This document shows, piece after piece, positions 1 through 6,676 of a stretch of 64,000 bases of DNA (positions are counted from its first letter, which is position 1; each line of letters opens with the position of its first letter). Below the pieces are notes generated by a model, which was given only the letters and a program-made list of their open reading frames with translations, made no database searches and had not been told where the DNA came from. This DNA is from Acidimicrobiales bacterium. Its GTDB lineage: Bacteria; Actinomycetota; Acidimicrobiia; Acidimicrobiales; JAVJTC01. The translations under genes were made by a program, and so were the position numbers. Location: positions 1 through 64,000 of the forward strand of contig JAVJTC010000027.1 of the NCBI GenBank assembly GCA_040219085.1, read 5' to 3'.

Positions 1-370
1 CTCCACAGGGGCTCTCCAGGATCGACGGCGTAGGAACCACCGATTCTGTTGAGCCCCTGTCCCGCGCACAGGGACCCTCACCCCCTCAAGCGCTCACCCC
101 CGCGAGAATCCGAAGCGCCCTGAAAGTCGTTGCGGCTGAGCATCGACCGCACGGTTGTGAGCGCCTCGGGCGTTACTCGATACACGGGCCCGGAGGTCAG
201 CCATGGAAGTTCGCCTCGAATGTGGACCAGTGGGGCGCTCACAGTGAGCACGGTACACACCCATATCAGTGACGTGTCGCTAGGGTCCGACCGCTCGGGA
301 ATGGCACATCGGATCGGTGCTCCAACGCGAGAATGTGCAGTCGATCTCGGCTGATTGCGGAGGACCTTGT
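1..370. other. Intergenic region before the first toxin-antitoxin module
   Basis: No convincing gene lies here. The short open frames have no family resemblance, ribosome site or promoter. An exact 10-bp inverted repeat (ACAGGGGCTC at 5-14, GAGCCCCTGT at 51-60) is separated by 36 nt. It may be the terminator of a gene that ends before the window or part of an old recombination site. No T-tract follows it, so a terminator is unproven. Confidence 0.4.
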
Positions 371-388
371 TGTCAGGCTATCCTGACA
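371..388 (+). promoter_or_regulatory. Operator/promoter of the HTH-PIN toxin-antitoxin module
   Basis: Two perfect 7-bp arms, TGTCAGG and CCTGACA, flank CTAT. The sequence TATCCT at 379-384 is a good actinobacterial -10 box, and it overlaps the spacer and right arm. The ATG at 391 begins 6 nt after it, so the transcript is probably leaderless. A palindrome over the -10 box is what autorepression by the antitoxin would use. Confidence 0.7.
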
Positions 389-390
389 GC

Positions 391-705
391 ATGGGTGTGA
401 TCGTCACCGATGAGCTGCCAGCTGACCCGCTGGACGCGCTGCGGGCGCTGGCGCGCACCGAAGCCGAGCTCGACGAGCTGCGCCGCAAGCAGGTCGCGGC
501 GGCGCGGGCTGCGGGGGCGACCTGGGAGCAGGTCGGTGAGGCGCTCGGGATGAGTCGCCAGTCGGCGTGGGAGTACTACGCAGCCCGCACCAGAGCTGAA
601 CTCGCAGCGAACGCTGCCGCCAACACCGAGTTGTCCGAAGACGACGCCATGGACCTCGCAGTCGAAGAGGTTCGCGCCGTGCGGCGTCGCCGACGCGCCG
701 GCTGA
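391..705 (+). CDS. HTH antitoxin-like protein of a PIN toxin module
   Basis: A 104-residue acidic protein. An N-terminal helix rich in Ala, Arg and Glu is followed by a helix-turn-helix of the kind GATWEQVGEALGMSRQSAWE (about residues 41-60), then a charged tail. Short proteins of this type precede PIN-domain toxins in actinobacteria, and a PIN gene follows after 11 nt. ATG 391 is preferred to upstream starts because a palindromic promoter ends just before it. It presumably binds that palindrome and neutralises the PIN toxin; that is inference from the layout. The partner gene is frameshifted, so this may be an orphan antitoxin. Confidence 0.7.
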   Translation: MGVIVTDELPADPLDALRALARTEAELDELRRKQVAAARAAGATWEQVGEALGMSRQSAWEYYAARTRAELAANAAANTELSEDDAMDLAVEEVRAVRRRRRAG

Positions 706-716
706 ACCGGCCTCGC

Positions 717-1132
717 ATGCGGGTTGTTCTGGATGCCAACATCTGGGTGTCGGCTGCGATCCGAACGGGCCTGGCGTATCGGATCGTGCAGTCCTGGCTC
801 TCGGGATCCGCAAGCTTCGAGGTCGTCTCTGCCCGGCCCTGATCGCCGAGGTCGAAGAGGTCCTCACCCAGCGGTCGAGGATGCGCAAGTGGATCGCCCT
901 CGACGTCGCCGAACACTTCGTCGAGACGCTCCGGGTTCTGGCCGACGTTGTGCCGGACCCGGCCGAGGTCGAGGCGACCACTCGTGACGTCGACGACGAC
1001 TACCTCGTCGCCCTCGCTCGCGAGCACGGCGCCGACTACATCGTGACCGGCGACAAGGATCTGCTCGAGTGGCCCGACCAGCGCCCGCCGGTGCTTTCGC
1101 CGGCTGCGTTCGCCGAGCTGGTGGAGGAGTGA
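717..1132 (+). pseudogene. PIN-domain toxin (COG1569-like), frameshifted
   Basis: The reading frame from ATG 717 starts MRVVLDANIWVSAAIRTG, with the first PIN aspartate in LDANI, and runs to V-V-S near 830, where it hits TGA at 840. One base out of register the protein continues as CPALIAEVEEVLTQRSRM and runs to the TGA at 1130 through D-x-D-D and VTGDKDLLEW, the C-terminal PIN acidic cluster. Joining the frames near 828-831 gives a normal toxin of about 138 residues. A single-base deletion, or a sequencing error there, explains this. If real, the RNase is truncated before most of its catalytic acids and is inactive. Confidence 0.75.
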
Positions 1133-1133
1133 G

Positions 1134-1226
1134 GGGTGTCGCTCTGCAAGTGGTTTCCCAATGGCAGCCAGCGGCAAGGAGCGGCAGCGGCAAGGAGCGG
1201 CAGCGAGCGGCAAGTAGCGCTTCGGA
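1134..1226 (+). repeat. Repeat family R1, copy a (att-arm-like)
   Basis: Begins GGGTGTCGCTCTGCAAGTGG and continues with AATGGCAGCCAGCGGCAAGG and CGGCAAGTAGCG. Related copies start near 2421, 4528 and 9752, and a diverged inverted one lies near 6886-6920. This copy contains a perfect 16-bp tandem duplication (unit 1171-1186, repeated 1187-1202). The reiterated GCGGCAAG motif resembles arm-type integrase sites of attP regions; that role is inferred. Confidence 0.6.
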
Positions 1227-1331
1227 ACGTGTCAAGGGGGATGAGACAACTTCTTACGCGGATTGCTTGGACCTGCAGGTGGCGACCATAATCGTGTTGT
1301 ATTCGTGAGTACACACGCTTATGCTGGTGCG

Positions 1332-1772
1332 ATGAACTCTAGTGAGTGGAGCGGGCCCGAGCTGGTCTTGGCAGTAGTTGGTGCGGCCAAAGGCCTTGAG
1401 CGCATCGTTGACGGGAACCTCTCCGCGATCAAGGGGATCACCCTGGCTGAGTTCCGGCTCCTGTCAGCTATCGCCGAAGCCCCGGCCAAGCGGGCAAGCC
1501 GCGCGGACATTGCTCGAGCCGTTGGGCTCTCTCCATCGGCGGTCACTCGGGCTCTGCGACCGCTGGAGCGCCTAGGTATTACCAAGACCGTGAAGAACGA
1601 ACGTGACGCCCGGCTCGCGCTCGCAACACTGACGCCCCAAGGCGAAGAGCTTCTATCCGACGCAATCGGCGTTCTCGAGGACGTCCTGCCATCGATTCTC
1701 GAACGAGCCCCATCAGTCGCCGGTGGCAAGGACGAGTTCCGGACGATGCTGAACGAACTCGCCCAACTCTGA
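1332..1772 (+). CDS. MarR-family transcriptional regulator
   Basis: A 146-residue winged-helix protein. The recognition region RADIARAVGLSPSAVTRALR (about residues 58-77) is followed by a wing with E-R-D-A-R, typical of MarR proteins, and a C-terminal dimerisation helix. ATG 1332 is chosen because TATGCT at 1320-1325 is a -10 box 6 nt upstream, giving a leaderless mRNA. A PPOX-type protein follows after 20 nt, so the two probably form an operon in which this protein is a ligand-responsive repressor. The ligand is unknown. Confidence 0.85.
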   Translation: MNSSEWSGPELVLAVVGAAKGLERIVDGNLSAIKGITLAEFRLLSAIAEAPAKRASRADIARAVGLSPSAVTRALRPLERLGITKTVKNERDARLALATLTPQGEELLSDAIGVLEDVLPSILERAPSVAGGKDEFRTMLNELAQL

Positions 1773-1792
1773 CAAGACCCGGAAGGATCACC

Positions 1793-2224
1793 ATGAAGGT
1801 CGAAGACATTGAACGCATCGCCCGAGATCTCTCGGTTCGTACCTACCTGGCAACTACGAACGCGGAGATGGAGCCGCACGTTGTGCCGGTCCACCCAGCA
1901 TGGGAAGGATCAACCGTTTGGATCATGACCTCGCGCTCCTCGGTCAAGGCCCGCAACGTCGAACAGAATCCGACCGTTGCGATGCACTGGGAAACCAACG
2001 AAGCCGGCGATGGGCTCCTCGTGTGGGGCGAGGCCGTCATTCACGGCGACTCATCGACGAAGCAACGACTCTGGACAGGCGTCTTCGACTACGACCTCGA
2101 TCAGTTCGCCCCCGATGGCGTCAACAACCCCGACGCGATCTTCCTCGGAATCGAACCAAATAGGGCCATCCACGCGCTCGCCTACGGCGCCGGTGGGGTG
2201 CAGCGCTGGCAGCCGCACCCTTGA
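1793..2224 (+). CDS. Pyridoxamine 5'-phosphate oxidase-family (PPOX) protein
   Basis: A 143-residue split-barrel flavin/F420-type protein. Family features are the start V-R-T-Y-L-A-T-T-N, the strand HVVPVHPAWEGSTVWIMTS and K-A-R-N-V-E-Q-N-P, all typical of small PPOX oxidoreductases and heme or F420 binders. It starts 20 nt after the MarR gene with a good ribosome site (GGAAGG). It may reduce a xenobiotic or protect against oxidants under control of that regulator. The cofactor, FMN or F420, cannot be decided from sequence alone. Confidence 0.85.
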   Translation: MKVEDIERIARDLSVRTYLATTNAEMEPHVVPVHPAWEGSTVWIMTSRSSVKARNVEQNPTVAMHWETNEAGDGLLVWGEAVIHGDSSTKQRLWTGVFDYDLDQFAPDGVNNPDAIFLGIEPNRAIHALAYGAGGVQRWQPHP

Positions 2225-2663
2225 CAAAGCCTGACCCAGGTTGACGCTCACAACAACCGCAGCTGCGAGCCACAACATGTCCGATATCGCTCAAGCGAAT
2301 GCAAGAAGTCAGCCACTCCCGATCGGCACTTCTGCGTCACCTCTGCCGCCGATGTCCTTGATGGCGCATATTCTCCTCGGTGGTGACGAGTGCACCGCGG
2401 ATTGGAACCGGAGCAGGGGAGGGGTGTCGCGTGCTAATGGTTTGCTAATGGCATCCAGCGTCCTGGAGCGGTAGGGAGCGGATTCGGGGGTTGCCAGATG
2501 CCGCAGGGACGCTGGTTACCGCGGGACGACGCCAGATGCCGCCTTGGGGAGGTGAGTTCAAGTCCCCCTCCGACACGTTGTGCAGGGCCCAGAGCGCCTC
2601 CGATGCGAACGACTGGGGAGATCACACGGCTGAGCTTGATGTGCCGGCCGACTCGCCGACGGG
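2225..2663. other. Gene-free spacer with an R1 repeat and a tRNA-end fragment
   Basis: No coding sequence is supported in these 440 bases. The second half holds repeat R1 copy b and the first tRNA 3'-end fragment (listed separately). The remainder has no recognisable feature. Confidence 0.5.
2421..2576 (+). repeat. R1 copy b ending in a tRNA 3'-end fragment
   Basis: Starts GGGGTGTCGCGTGCTAATGG and includes CTAATGGCATCCAGCG, a diverged R1. It ends at 2556-2576 with GTTCAAGTCCCCCTCCGACA plus C, which reads as a tRNA T loop (TTCAAGT), a C-rich T-stem strand and a 7-nt acceptor strand (CTCCGAC). No D arm, anticodon arm or 5' acceptor precedes it, so it is a fragment, as left by integration at a tRNA 3' end. 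Confidence 0.6.
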
Positions 2664-2683
2664 TAGTATAGCATGAACGCTAT
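2664..2683 (+). promoter_or_regulatory. Promoter/operator of the HigBA-like module
   Basis: TAGTAT (2664-2669) is a TANNNT -10 box. It runs into the inverted repeat ATAGC-ATGAAC-GCTAT (2668-2683), which overlaps the first possible ATG (2673) and ends at the ATG of the toxin (2682). This suits autorepression by the antitoxin. It suggests the real toxin start is 2682, with a nearly leaderless mRNA. Confidence 0.55.
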
Positions 2684-2889
2684 GTCTTGGGGTGAGGTCG
2701 AACTCGAGCCCGAGGTCCGTGACTGGTACCTCGCCCTTGATGATGACGATCAAGGTCGCGTCGACTTCCACGCCGATCGGCTGGCAAACGAGGGACAAGA
2801 CCCGGCGGCAGGAACGACGAGAGGTCGATCGAGCCCGCCGAGCGATGGAGCGATGCATCGCGGAGCGACACACCGCGGAGGACGAGTGA
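2682..2889 (+). pseudogene. HigB/RelE-like toxin with internal deletion
   Basis: The N-terminal part (WGEVELEPEVRDWYLALDDD, then R-V-D-F-H-A-D-R-L-A) is the start of a phage-Gp49/HigB-type toxin. The next bases, read in another frame, encode its C-terminus, KTRRQERREVDRARRAMERC followed by an acidic tail, ending at TGA 2887-2889. Intact relatives have about 45-50 more residues between these parts, containing the central beta-sheet and RNase residues. An internal deletion near 2793-2800, together with a frame change, has removed them. This is too large to be a sequencing error. The toxin is dead while its antitoxin is intact. Confidence 0.75.
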
Positions 2890-3236
2890 TGAGTGAGCTG
2901 ACGAGCTGGAACGACATCAAGAAGAAGCGTTCTCCGGCGGGCCAGGCTGCCCATGAGGACGAGGCGCGGATCAGCGAGTTCCGGGAGTTGGTGTATCGGC
3001 TGAGGACCGAGGCCGGGCTGACTCAGGCGGAACTGGCCGGGCGGATGGGGACGACCCAGTCCGCGATCGCTCGGATGGAGGGCGGCGGCACACGGCCGAG
3101 CCTTGAGACGTTGGAGAAGCTGGCGGTGGCTGTCGGTCAGGAGTTGGTGGTCGGAGTGGGGGAGCACCTCAGCGAGAACCGGTCGATCGCCAAGTTGGTG
3201 CGCGAGGGCCACGCCGTGGTCCGCCGCGCCGGCTGA
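2889..3236 (+). CDS. HigA-like XRE-family antitoxin
   Basis: A 115-residue protein starting MSELTSWNDIKKKR. Residues 36-95 form a classic XRE helix-turn-helix (EAGLTQAELAGRMGTTQSAI, then E-G-G-G-T-R-P-S-L-E-T-L). The ATG overlaps the toxin stop (TGATG), the usual translational coupling of HigBA operons. It would repress its own promoter at 2668-2683. The toxin in front is gutted, so this is a solitary antitoxin. The downstream DUF6933 gene starts within 30 nt and may be co-transcribed. Confidence 0.8.
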   Translation: MSELTSWNDIKKKRSPAGQAAHEDEARISEFRELVYRLRTEAGLTQAELAGRMGTTQSAIARMEGGGTRPSLETLEKLAVAVGQELVVGVGEHLSENRSIAKLVREGHAVVRRAG

Positions 3237-3264
3237 CGACCCCCCGCCCGGCAGGCTTGCGCTC

Positions 3265-3765
3265 GTGTTCACGATTCATGCGACGAAGAAGCTGCTCGAT
3301 CGGGTGAAGCAGCCCGTGGGGGAGCCGGTCGAGGAGCCGGGCACGGCGCTCGGCAACTGGTATGCGACCGCGCTGTTCTGGAAGCCGCAGGTTGCGCTGT
3401 TCGTGAACGAGCGGACGTTGTTGCCAGTGTTCGTTCCACTTGCGCCGGCGACGAAGGTCGCCGGTCGCTTGCCCGATCAGCTGGGGCGGTTGCTCGATGC
3501 GATGGAGGTGCCGCTCGAGTTCATCCTGCGGGAGACCGCAGCCATGGAGTCAGCAAGCTACGCAAAGACGGCGAACCGCAGCGTCGTTGGTTCGATGAAC
3601 GACTTCGTGTTCCTCGCCGAGCACTACCTCGCAGGCGGATTCCCCCTCGACCTGATGGCTCTGTCGCTGCGGATGGCGGGTACACCGTGCGGGCCACTTC
3701 GCAAGGGGCATGGCTTCCCCGACCTGGAGGTCAAGGCACTCGTCGCCGCGACGATGGACTCCTGA
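3265..3765 (+). CDS. DUF6933-family protein
   Basis: A 166-residue protein matching my memory of DUF6933: an N-terminal strand with T-K-K-L-L-D-R-V-K, a central G-N-W-Y-A-T-A-L-F, then ERTLLPVFVPLAP, and the hallmark AKTANRSVVGSMNDFVFLAE near residue 105. GTG 3265 is the first start matching the family N-terminus. Its role is unknown. Related proteins often occur beside toxin-antitoxin or mobile genes, as here. Repeat R2 follows the stop, so the gene sits at the edge of a putative integrated segment. Confidence 0.7.
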   Translation: MFTIHATKKLLDRVKQPVGEPVEEPGTALGNWYATALFWKPQVALFVNERTLLPVFVPLAPATKVAGRLPDQLGRLLDAMEVPLEFILRETAAMESASYAKTANRSVVGSMNDFVFLAEHYLAGGFPLDLMALSLRMAGTPCGPLRKGHGFPDLEVKALVAATMDS

Positions 3766-3782
3766 TCCCGAACGGCGCGACC

Positions 3783-3950
3783 TGTGTCGTTTGTCATCAC
3801 CGTGTCATCAGAATCCCCGGAAACGGCCCCGAATCGACGGGATCGGCCGGAACGACCTACAACCCGACACCCTGTCTGAGCTGGGAAGACAGAGAATCGC
3901 CAGCAAGAGTCGGAATCCCAGATGAGGGGTTCAAGTCCCCCCTCCGACAC
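3783..3950 (+). repeat. Repeat R2 copy a, ending in a tRNA 3'-end fragment
   Basis: The first 58 bases (GTGTCGTTTGTCATCACCGT, then GTCATCAGAATC and GAATCGAC) match copy b at 6702-6759 with few differences. The middle diverges. The end at 3929-3950 is the tRNA T-arm/acceptor sequence GTTCAAGTCCCCCCTCCGAC plus AC, identical in copies at 4598 and 6844. The layout resembles the attachment-site side of an integrative element with the integrase lost. Confidence 0.65.
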
Positions 3951-3973
3951 TTCCCACGCCCATCAATTCGTAT

Positions 3974-3979
3974 TACGAT
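3974..3979 (+). promoter_or_regulatory. -10 box of the BrnT/BrnA-like pair
   Basis: TACGAT is a TANNNT -10 box ending 8 nt before GTG 3988, so the mRNA would be leaderless. It lies 24 nt after the tRNA-end fragment, so the promoter belongs to the inserted module itself. Confidence 0.6.
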
Positions 3980-3987
3980 AACCGGGT

Positions 3988-4248
3988 GTGCGGTTCCACC
4001 GATCAGCGTTCAAGCACGGCTACGAGGAGGAGACCATCCTTCACGCGGTCGAGCACGCGGTCGTCGTCGTCGATCTGGAGCCCGACGCCGACCCGCCGAA
4101 GGTCCTCGCCGTCGGCCCGGACCCGGCCGGCAACCTACTCGAGGTCATCTGGCTCGATCTCGTGGATGCCGAGTTGGTGATCCACGCCATGGAACTGCGC
4201 CCGAAGTTCTACGACCTGCTCCCCACCGGAGGAGACCCGACACGATGA
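3988..4248 (+). CDS. Small toxin-like protein (BrnT/DUF4258-like)
   Basis: An 86-residue protein starting RFHRSAFKHGYEEETILHAV, then a hydrophobic strand, V-L-A-V-G-P-D-P-A-G-N-L-L-E-V and V-I-H-A-M-E-L-R-P-K-F-Y. The pattern S/H-A-x-x-H-G, G-x-x-x-x-G-x-L-E-V and H-A-M-x-x-R-x-K-Y is that of small RelE/BrnT-fold toxins. Its stop overlaps the start of a CopG-like gene (ATGA), the usual toxin-first order of BrnTA. It probably acts as a ribosome-dependent or free RNase; that is by analogy only. Confidence 0.65.
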   Translation: MRFHRSAFKHGYEEETILHAVEHAVVVVDLEPDADPPKVLAVGPDPAGNLLEVIWLDLVDAELVIHAMELRPKFYDLLPTGGDPTR

Positions 4249-4517
4249 CCACGCACAAGACCAAGACCGGACGGACCCTCACCGACGCCGACATCGACGC
4301 GCTGGCCCAGGAAGTCGAGACAACCGACTACGACGTCGAAGAGCTCAAGACCCGCCGCCGCGGCCGCCCGACCATGGGCTCGGGCCCGGCGGATGTCGTG
4401 CCGGTGCGGATCGATCCCGAGCTCAAGGCTGCCATCGAAGCCCGCGCCGAGGCCGACCACACCACCACCAGCGAGGTCATCCGCGAAGCCCTCCGTAAGT
4501 TCCTCGAGGTCGCCTGA
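4245..4517 (+). CDS. BrnA/CopG-like ribbon-helix-helix antitoxin
   Basis: A 90-residue protein. The N-terminal half (TLTDADIDALAQEVETTDYD, then R-R-R-G-R-P) is acidic then basic. The C-terminal 35 residues are a ribbon-helix-helix, V-P-V-R-I-D-P-E-L-K-A-A-I-E-A-R-A with T-T-S-E-V-I-R-E-A-L-R-K. The ATG overlaps the stop of the preceding toxin-like gene. It should dimerise, bind its partner and repress the shared promoter near 3974. A repeat with another tRNA-end fragment follows 10 nt downstream, closing a cassette-like unit of about 670 bp. Confidence 0.75.
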   Translation: MTTHKTKTGRTLTDADIDALAQEVETTDYDVEELKTRRRGRPTMGSGPADVVPVRIDPELKAAIEARAEADHTTTSEVIREALRKFLEVA

Positions 4518-4527
4518 CCGGCTACGT

Positions 4528-4619
4528 CGGGGGTGTCGCTCTGCAATGGTCTGCTACTGGCCACCTATTGCCGTTCGCTGCCAGTTCGGGGAGGTAAGTT
4601 CAAGTCCCCCCTCCGACAC
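4528..4619 (+). repeat. R1 copy c ending in a tRNA 3'-end fragment
   Basis: Starts GGGGGTGTCGCTCTGCAATG, with GGTCTGCTACTGGCC, a short R1 variant. It ends at 4598-4619 with the same 22-bp tRNA end as 3929-3950. Both this copy and copy b have GGGGAGGT(A/G)A directly before the T loop, so they share an ancestor. Confidence 0.6.
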
Positions 4620-4712
4620 CACAACACCGCAGGTCAGGAACATGATCGACGGTCGTGTAGGGCGGAATGAGCGCGGCAGCAGGGCCCTCGTCCCACGAAG
4701 TCACTGCACGAC

Positions 4713-5075
4713 TCAATCGGGCGAGGTCAGATCCTCTGCCCGGTCATAGGCATCGAACTTGGTTCGGTCCGCATCCAACTCGTTTCGGTCCGCCTCCTCG
4801 AGGAACTCACTGACGCCAGTGCCGGAGGAAATGGCTCGCGGCCCCCTCTTGATGTTCCACCATGCGATCGCCAGGCTGCCGGACACCACTGCCCAGCCCG
4901 CGATCAACCAGAGCCAGATCCACCATGGTCCGCCTCCCGCGAAGAAGAGGAATATGAAGAGCTGGTAGCCGAACAGGGTCGTGGCGATCAGCGCCATGAC
5001 CCACCCCGGGAAGTATCGGGGGCCCCGTTGAGTCCACGTGGTCTTCGGAGGCGGCGGCGGGAGTTCGTTCGTCAC
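4713..5075 (-). CDS. Small membrane protein, two transmembrane segments
   Basis: About 120 residues. A proline-rich N-terminus (TNELPPPPPKTTWTQRGP) is followed by two hydrophobic segments, WVMALIATTLFGYQLFIFLF and WIWLWLIAGWAVVSGSLAIA, and a charged C-terminal tail ending with E-E-A-D-R-N-E-L-D. GTG 5075 is preferred because a TACTGT box lies 9 nt upstream; a longer frame opens at 5144. Its function is unknown. It stands alone, transcribed against the TA modules. The two-segment hairpin and acidic tail suggest a structural or accessory membrane protein. Confidence 0.5.
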   Translation of the reverse strand: MTNELPPPPPKTTWTQRGPRYFPGWVMALIATTLFGYQLFIFLFFAGGGPWWIWLWLIAGWAVVSGSLAIAWWNIKRGPRAISSGTGVSEFLEEADRNELDADRTKFDAYDRAEDLTSPD

Positions 5076-5229
5076 AAGACGCCAACAGTAGTCGCCGATT
5101 GCCGGATGAAAGATCGCCTCCAATGGTCTGGCGGCCTCGACCACGACCCACGAGATCAGAGCGATCGAAAGGTCCCTCTGGAACGCGCCGACTGGAAGCC
5201 CTCGCCGCCTTCCGCGCTGTCCCGGAGGT

Positions 5230-5739
5230 GTGCAGATCTCGCAACGATGCGCCTACCTTCCGCGGGGGTGCGGTGGACCAGGGAGCGGCGTTCGGTTCGG
5301 CGCACTCGGAGGCGCGTTCTCCGTCGACTGGCATGAACGGGTTGTGGGCGAGAGTTGGTGGAAAGGGGAGTGCCCCACCCGTGCAGGTCTGGAGCGACTC
5401 GGGGCCGACCGGCTCGATGTGCTCGTCGCCCACGACGCGCCAGCCGGCGTTCCCCTGCTCGGCCTCCGGCTGCCGGCTGCTGACGAGATTCGTGCCAACG
5501 AGGTCAGGGAGTTCGTCGCCGAAGCGGTGCGAGCCACCGAACCCAAGCTGGTCCTGCACGGCCACTGGCACATGCGGTCCAGCCACGAGCTGACGTGGCC
5601 GGTGTCCCGAGGCGAAGACCTGGCATGGAGGTCGGCGATGGTCGAGGGTCTCGCCGCCGATGTGCCAGGCGGACAGGCGGCCTGGGGGATCCTCGAGCTG
5701 GCGCCGCTCCGCTTCCTCGACGTGCGGAAACTTGGATGA
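5230..5739 (+). pseudogene. Metallophosphoesterase, N-terminally truncated remnant
   Basis: From about 5285 the frame reads VRFGALGGAFSVDWHERVVG, W-W-K-G-E, DVLVAHDAPAGVPL and LVLHGHWHMRSSHEL, ending ILELAPLRFLDV. These are the last two thirds of a calcineurin-like phosphoesterase (AHDAP and the GHWH metal-binding loop). The N-terminal D-x-H and G-D-x-x-D metal motifs are absent. The preceding bases show no continuation in any frame, so the 5' part has been deleted. The truncated product should not bind the metal pair. It is one of several ruins in this region. Confidence 0.65.
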
Positions 5740-5820
5740 AACCCACCATCGGAACGGGCGACCGATGCAGGGTCTCGTACGCGCCGCCGGATGGTCGGCC
5801 GGGACGGTTCCCTCTTCCCG

Positions 5821-5848
5821 TTGACTTCTGAAGTAGTTCAGATATCTT
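5821..5848 (+). promoter_or_regulatory. Promoter of the antitoxin/RelE-like pair
   Basis: TTGACT (5821-5826) and TATCTT (5843-5848) are separated by 16 nt, a near-consensus pair. ATG 5854 begins 5 nt after the -10 box, predicting a leaderless transcript. Confidence 0.65.
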
Positions 5849-5853
5849 GCAGT

Positions 5854-6309
5854 ATGCGTGTTGTCGAGCGTCCCTTCTCTGAGTTCTTGCGTCAGCCCAA
5901 CGACGTCGTGGCCGAACTGGCCGAACACGACGTGGTGCTGCGGCGCCGGAACGCGCCCGCCCTCCGGCTGAGCCAAGCTGACCGAGACGACGAGCGCTCC
6001 GAGGCGTTCGAGGCCCTGGCCCGCCTGCTGCGGAACCTCGCCGTGCGCAATCCCGCAGCATTCGATGCCGCTGTCGACGACGCGTTCGCCTGGTCGACGT
6101 TCCTACCCAAGGCCGACCGCAAGCTCTTCGTCGAGGAGCTGACCCGCACCCTCGTCGGCGCAGCCGACGTCGACAACTACGCACCGGTCGCACAGCTGCT
6201 TCGTGAGTGGAAAGGCACCGCCGAGATCCACGCCGACCCGGCCCTTGCCCGCAGGCTGCGCAAGCCGATCGAAGCCGCTGGGGACCAGGTCACCGTTCCC
6301 GCCGGTTGA
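5854..6309 (+). CDS. Antitoxin-like (prevent-host-death-like) protein
   Basis: A 151-residue protein starting MRVVERPFSEFLRQPNDVVA, then a strand D-V-V-L-R-R-R-N-A-P-A-L-R-L-S, which looks like a Phd/YefM N-terminal DNA-binding fold with an extended acidic helical tail (E-A-F-E-A-L-A-R-L-L-R-N-L). The tail includes W-S-T-F-L-P-K-A-D-R-K-L-F, seen in actinobacterial antitoxins of this size. The start is fixed by the strong promoter ending 5 nt upstream. A RelE-like gene follows after 4 nt. Family assignment is from pattern, not from a search. Confidence 0.65.
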   Translation: MRVVERPFSEFLRQPNDVVAELAEHDVVLRRRNAPALRLSQADRDDERSEAFEALARLLRNLAVRNPAAFDAAVDDAFAWSTFLPKADRKLFVEELTRTLVGAADVDNYAPVAQLLREWKGTAEIHADPALARRLRKPIEAAGDQVTVPAG

Positions 6310-6313
6310 GCAG

Positions 6314-6658
6314 ATGCCCAAGCGCAAGGAACGCGTTGCGCCGCCGCCCACTGCCGGTGGGTGGGACTTCCGCTACGCCAACAACGACGCCGTGAAGGGC
6401 TGGGAACAGATCTGCGCCACCGCAGCCGCCAACGCCAGAACAGCGTGGGAGCGCATCACCACCGACCCTCGCCAGCGCGACAGCCGCCAGCACCCGCTGA
6501 AGGGCTCGCTCGGCCAGCGCAGTGTCAACGGCGTCGAGATGGAGCAGTGGCAGTACGAGGTCACCGCCGGCGGGCGCCTCTGGTACTGCATCGACGACAA
6601 GGCCAAGACGATCTGGCTCACCGACGCCCACGTCGGCCACCCCAAGGCAACCGAGTGA
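6314..6658 (+). CDS. RelE-like toxin
   Basis: A 114-residue basic protein. The N-terminal stretch KRKERVAPPPTAGGWDFRYA leads to two helices and DSRQHPLKGSLGQRSVNG, then E-Q-W-Q-Y-E-V-T-A-G-G-R-L-W-Y and I-W-L-T-D-A-H-V-G-H-P-K. The strands R-L-W-Y-x-I-D and T-I-W-L-x-x-A-x-x-G-H-P-K are those of a RelE/ParE-fold toxin with the terminal His/Lys residues. It begins 4 nt after the antitoxin gene, with which it must be coupled. Repeat R2b begins 19 nt downstream. Confidence 0.7.
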   Translation: MPKRKERVAPPPTAGGWDFRYANNDAVKGWEQICATAAANARTAWERITTDPRQRDSRQHPLKGSLGQRSVNGVEMEQWQYEVTAGGRLWYCIDDKAKTIWLTDAHVGHPKATE

Positions 6659-6676
6659 TGCGCCGACCCCGCGCAC

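Noticed and set aside
840-842. TGA in the PIN toxin as a selenocysteine codon
   Set aside because: The protein continues in a different frame, no Cys is expected there and no hairpin follows. A frameshift explains it.
373-1235. Long Arg-rich minus-strand open frames opposite the HTH-PIN module
   Set aside because: They are shadows of high-GC coding sequence on the plus strand, without a ribosome site or family similarity.
4807-5976. A 389-codon minus-strand open frame
   Set aside because: It is the complement of the phosphoesterase remnant and neighbouring genes, with no start signal or recognised domain.
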